Below are positions 48,146 through 49,571 of a stretch of 49,571 nucleotides of DNA, in pieces; positions within the stretch are counted from its first letter, which is position 1; every line of letters begins with the position of its first letter. This stretch comes from Bacillota bacterium (GTDB taxonomy: Bacteria; Bacillota; Clostridia; Peptostreptococcales; Anaerovoracaceae): positions 1 through 49,571 of the forward strand of contig JAFRKJ010000055.1 of NCBI GenBank assembly GCA_017431785.1. Direction: 5' to 3'. The translations under genes were made by a program, and so were the position numbers. The notes under the pieces were generated by a model, which worked only from the letters and a program-made list of their open reading frames with translations, did no database searches and had not been told where the DNA came from.

Positions 48146-48775
48146 CTATTTAATGTGTATTTCCCAACCTGTATCGATTTTCTCTTTCACCTTTTTCATT
48201 GTTTCAGGATCAAGATGTGGCCAATCAACAACCGTAGTTGCTTTGTCCTTAACCAGGTGCGCTTTTTCGGCACACAAGGCAAGCGGTGTATCAGCCAGCG
48301 AATCAGAATAAAAGTTTTCAATCACAGGGAAACCCCGATCAATCATATACTTAGCCTTTTCTTTCGCATACATCAGATTATTCGTAAAGACACCAAATTC
48401 ACGATTATATTCCGTTGCCATACATTTGACTCCAAGCCTTTTTGTGATTGGTTCAATAATGCAGGCAGGAGATGCGCTTATGATGAGATCATCCTCTCTT
48501 TTTTGCGCAAGGTACCATGCCGATATCTTCCCTTCATACTTATCCCAATACTTCTCTATCTGCTCATCAAAATCATCTATCATTGTTAGATAGCTGAACA
48601 TTTCACGCTGTAAGCGATAGTTTTGTAATTTTCCCCTTTTGTATAGAATTAATGTCTTTATCATATGCGGAAACCAGGTAACCCATAGCCTTGGTTTTCG
48701 TTTCATACACCAAAGAGCAAATCCTATTGAACAATCCGAGTAAAAAATTGTGCCATCAAAATCATAAACATTCAT
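48146..48775 (-). CDS. HAD-IB family phosphatase
   Basis: A 209-residue haloacid-dehalogenase-type phosphatase. Motif I DFDGTIFYSDCS, motif II IISASPA, motif III/IV around FYSDSLADTPLAL, with a helical cap. Related to phosphoserine phosphatase-like and lipid-phosphate HAD enzymes; substrate unknown. The ATG at 48775 gives the family's usual N-terminus. The ATG at 48832 would lie upstream of the transcription start predicted from the promoter. Confidence 0.85.
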   Translation of the reverse strand: MNVYDFDGTIFYSDCSIGFALWCMKRKPRLWVTWFPHMIKTLILYKRGKLQNYRLQREMFSYLTMIDDFDEQIEKYWDKYEGKISAWYLAQKREDDLIISASPACIIEPITKRLGVKCMATEYNREFGVFTNNLMYAKEKAKYMIDRGFPVIENFYSDSLADTPLALCAEKAHLVKDKATTVVDWPHLDPETMKKVKEKIDTGWEIHIK

Positions 48776-48833
48776 AATTGTTTTATCAAATCCGGATTTC
48801 TTCACTTCTCTCGTGACAGAAGGCAATTGCATT

Positions 48834-48862
48834 TATATAAATATGATCATCTGGTTTTCCAA
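48834..48862 (-). promoter_or_regulatory. Promoter of the HAD phosphatase gene
   Basis: TTGGAA (48857-48862) and TATATA (48834-48839), 17-nt spacer, minus strand. It places the transcript start near 48827, below the 48832 ATG. Confidence 0.55.
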
Positions 48863-49383
48863 TTTCCCCTAAGTAAAAGAACTACCGTCTCGACGTGTGT
48901 CGGCACGATAGAAAAAACACAAATCGACAAAGTTGTAAGTATGTTATTAATACTTTTTTCAATAATCCTTGCCAACACTTCAGTATCTTAAGAGTAATTA
49001 TCCCATTTTCTTCAATAGGGTGCAATATAAAAGCCCGAAGGACAAGACATCTTTCGGGCCATCACCTCCCAAAGGTTTTAAGATATTCTCACTACCACAG
49101 ATACGTCTGTTTCGTCATGTATCTGCTTTCGTCTTCCATCTTTTCCCTTAGGAAAGTTGATATATCGCCAATGAGACTTGAATTTGAACAATTCTATCAT
49201 GGTATTATCAGTATTCGTTGTATCAAGATCATTAACCGGAGCACTTTGCTTTTCTGTAAAGTGATTTCCTGTCTTTAAGATGAATGTCATGTTATAAGGC
49301 AATGCATTTCCGTCATCATCATATAGTTACCAACTGCCTTCCAACATATAGCAATGCGTTTTACATAATTCATATTATATGAA
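48863..49383. other. Gene-poor stretch with short ORF fragments
   Basis: No convincing gene in about 520 bp. On the minus strand an unrecognised 70-residue reading frame ends at 49078. A 16-codon frame at 49012-49062, preceded by GGGAGGTG, begins MARKMSCPSGFY, which faintly recalls IS200-like (REP-associated) transposases and then stops. This looks like decayed sequence or a transcript end region; I assign no function. Confidence 0.4.
49025..49059 (-). terminator. Terminator-like hairpin
   Basis: 7-bp GC-rich stem GCCCGAA/TTCGGGC (arms 49053-49059 and 49033-49039) followed by TTTTATATT on the minus strand. It would end transcripts coming from the receiver-domain gene or from the short frame ending at 49078. 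Confidence 0.6.
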
Positions 49384-49389
49384 TTATGT
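49363..49389. repeat. 11-bp perfect inverted repeat at the receiver gene's end
   Basis: acataattcat (49363-49373) and atgaattatgt (49379-49389) around a 5-nt AT loop. The stop codon of the receiver-domain gene lies in one arm. No T tract follows, so it may protect the mRNA 3' end rather than terminate. Confidence 0.75.
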
Positions 49390-49571
49390 CATGTCTTTAT
49401 TCAAATCATATTCCCAGATAAATTCTTCCAGTATTTGATACAGGTGTTCGGGCTCTACCGGTTTGGATAAGTGCGCGTTCATCCCCATCTGCAGTGAACG
49501 CTGAACATCTTCATCGAAAGCGTTCGCAGTCAAAGCAATAATAGGTATAATCTTCGCGTCCGGTCTGTCTA
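49384..49571 (-). CDS. C-terminal part of a receiver-domain protein (cut by window edge)
   Basis: About 62 C-terminal residues of a CheY-like receiver domain. AKIIPIIALTANAFDED contains the beta4 strand and the conserved Thr/Ala switch, and MGMNAHLSKPVEPEHL has the conserved Lys-Pro of beta5. The wording of the motif, with SLQMGMNAHLSKPVEPE, is typical of the receiver at the end of a hybrid sensor histidine kinase. The 5' part, including the phospho-accepting Asp, is outside the window. The gene ends at TAA 49384-49386. Confidence 0.85.
   Translation of the reverse strand, partial: DRPDAKIIPIIALTANAFDEDVQRSLQMGMNAHLSKPVEPEHLYQILEEFIWEYDLNKDMT

Noticed and set aside
48776-48832. Longer HAD phosphatase starting at 48832.
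   Set aside because: The predicted transcription start lies below this ATG, and family members begin at the MNVYDFDGT segment.
1-49571. CRISPR array, prophage or attachment-site duplication.
   Set aside because: No spaced direct repeats, phage genes or tRNA 3'-end duplications were seen.

Overview
The window looks like chromosomal DNA of a low-to-mid GC anaerobic Bacillota, most likely class Clostridia. Supporting points are strong Shine-Dalgarno sites, sigma-A type promoters, a MraZ-led division and cell-wall cluster, MutS2, a glycine riboswitch, a desulfoferrodoxin-type domain and many intrinsic terminators. I cannot name the genus from sequence alone. Almost everything from 250 to 24213 is on the minus strand.

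Region 1 (1-12157, minus): a TrmH-type rRNA methyltransferase, pheS, pheT, zapA-like, mutS2, argS, a radical SAM protein and a TPR protein form a tight translation and maintenance operon. Downstream is a separately promoted tRNA operon (Asn, Leu, fMet) ending at a terminator. Region 2 (12158-24321, minus): the division and cell-wall (dcw) cluster in the order mraZ, rsmH, ftsL, SpoVD/FtsI-type PBP, murF, mraY, murD, ftsW, murG, ftsQ/divIB, ftsZ. It has an mraZ promoter with MraZ-box-like repeats, an intrinsic terminator between ftsL and the PBP gene, an extra ftsZ promoter, and a terminator after ftsZ. murC, murB and ftsA are absent from the cluster. Region 3 (24322-30716): lgt, a 76-aa orphan protein, ychF, a lipoprotein, nrdR-cmk, and a sodium:alanine/glycine symporter gene behind a single-aptamer glycine riboswitch with a leader terminator.

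Region 4 (30717-37890): the most unusual part. A 905-residue protein joins a TetM/EF-G-type ribosomal GTPase to a YacP/Rae1-like NYN endoribonuclease domain, and its gene overlaps by 4 nt the gene of a membrane-anchored FKBP/trigger-factor-like lipoprotein. The fusion gene, a cobalamin-dependent methionine synthase activation-domain gene and a CCA-adding enzyme gene all lack a Shine-Dalgarno site. Each has a -10 box exactly 6 nt before its ATG, which predicts leaderless mRNAs. Region 5 (37912-45352, minus, accessory): a XRE/zinc-ribbon regulator operon; a XRE regulator fused to a complete desulfoferrodoxin module followed by a GT1 glycosyltransferase; and a GNAT plus two LicD-like proteins, one of which has lost the catalytic motif. 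Region 6 (45483-49571, minus): an iron-type alcohol dehydrogenase, a LarA-type lactate racemase, a HAD phosphatase, a gene-poor stretch and the C-terminal end of a receiver-domain protein cut by the window edge.

The best candidates for undescribed biology are the GTPase-Rae1 fusion with its chaperone partner, the XRE-desulfoferrodoxin regulator with its glycosyltransferase, the divergent leaderless promoter pair, and the active/degenerate LicD pair. All functional statements come from reading the sequence; no database search was run.
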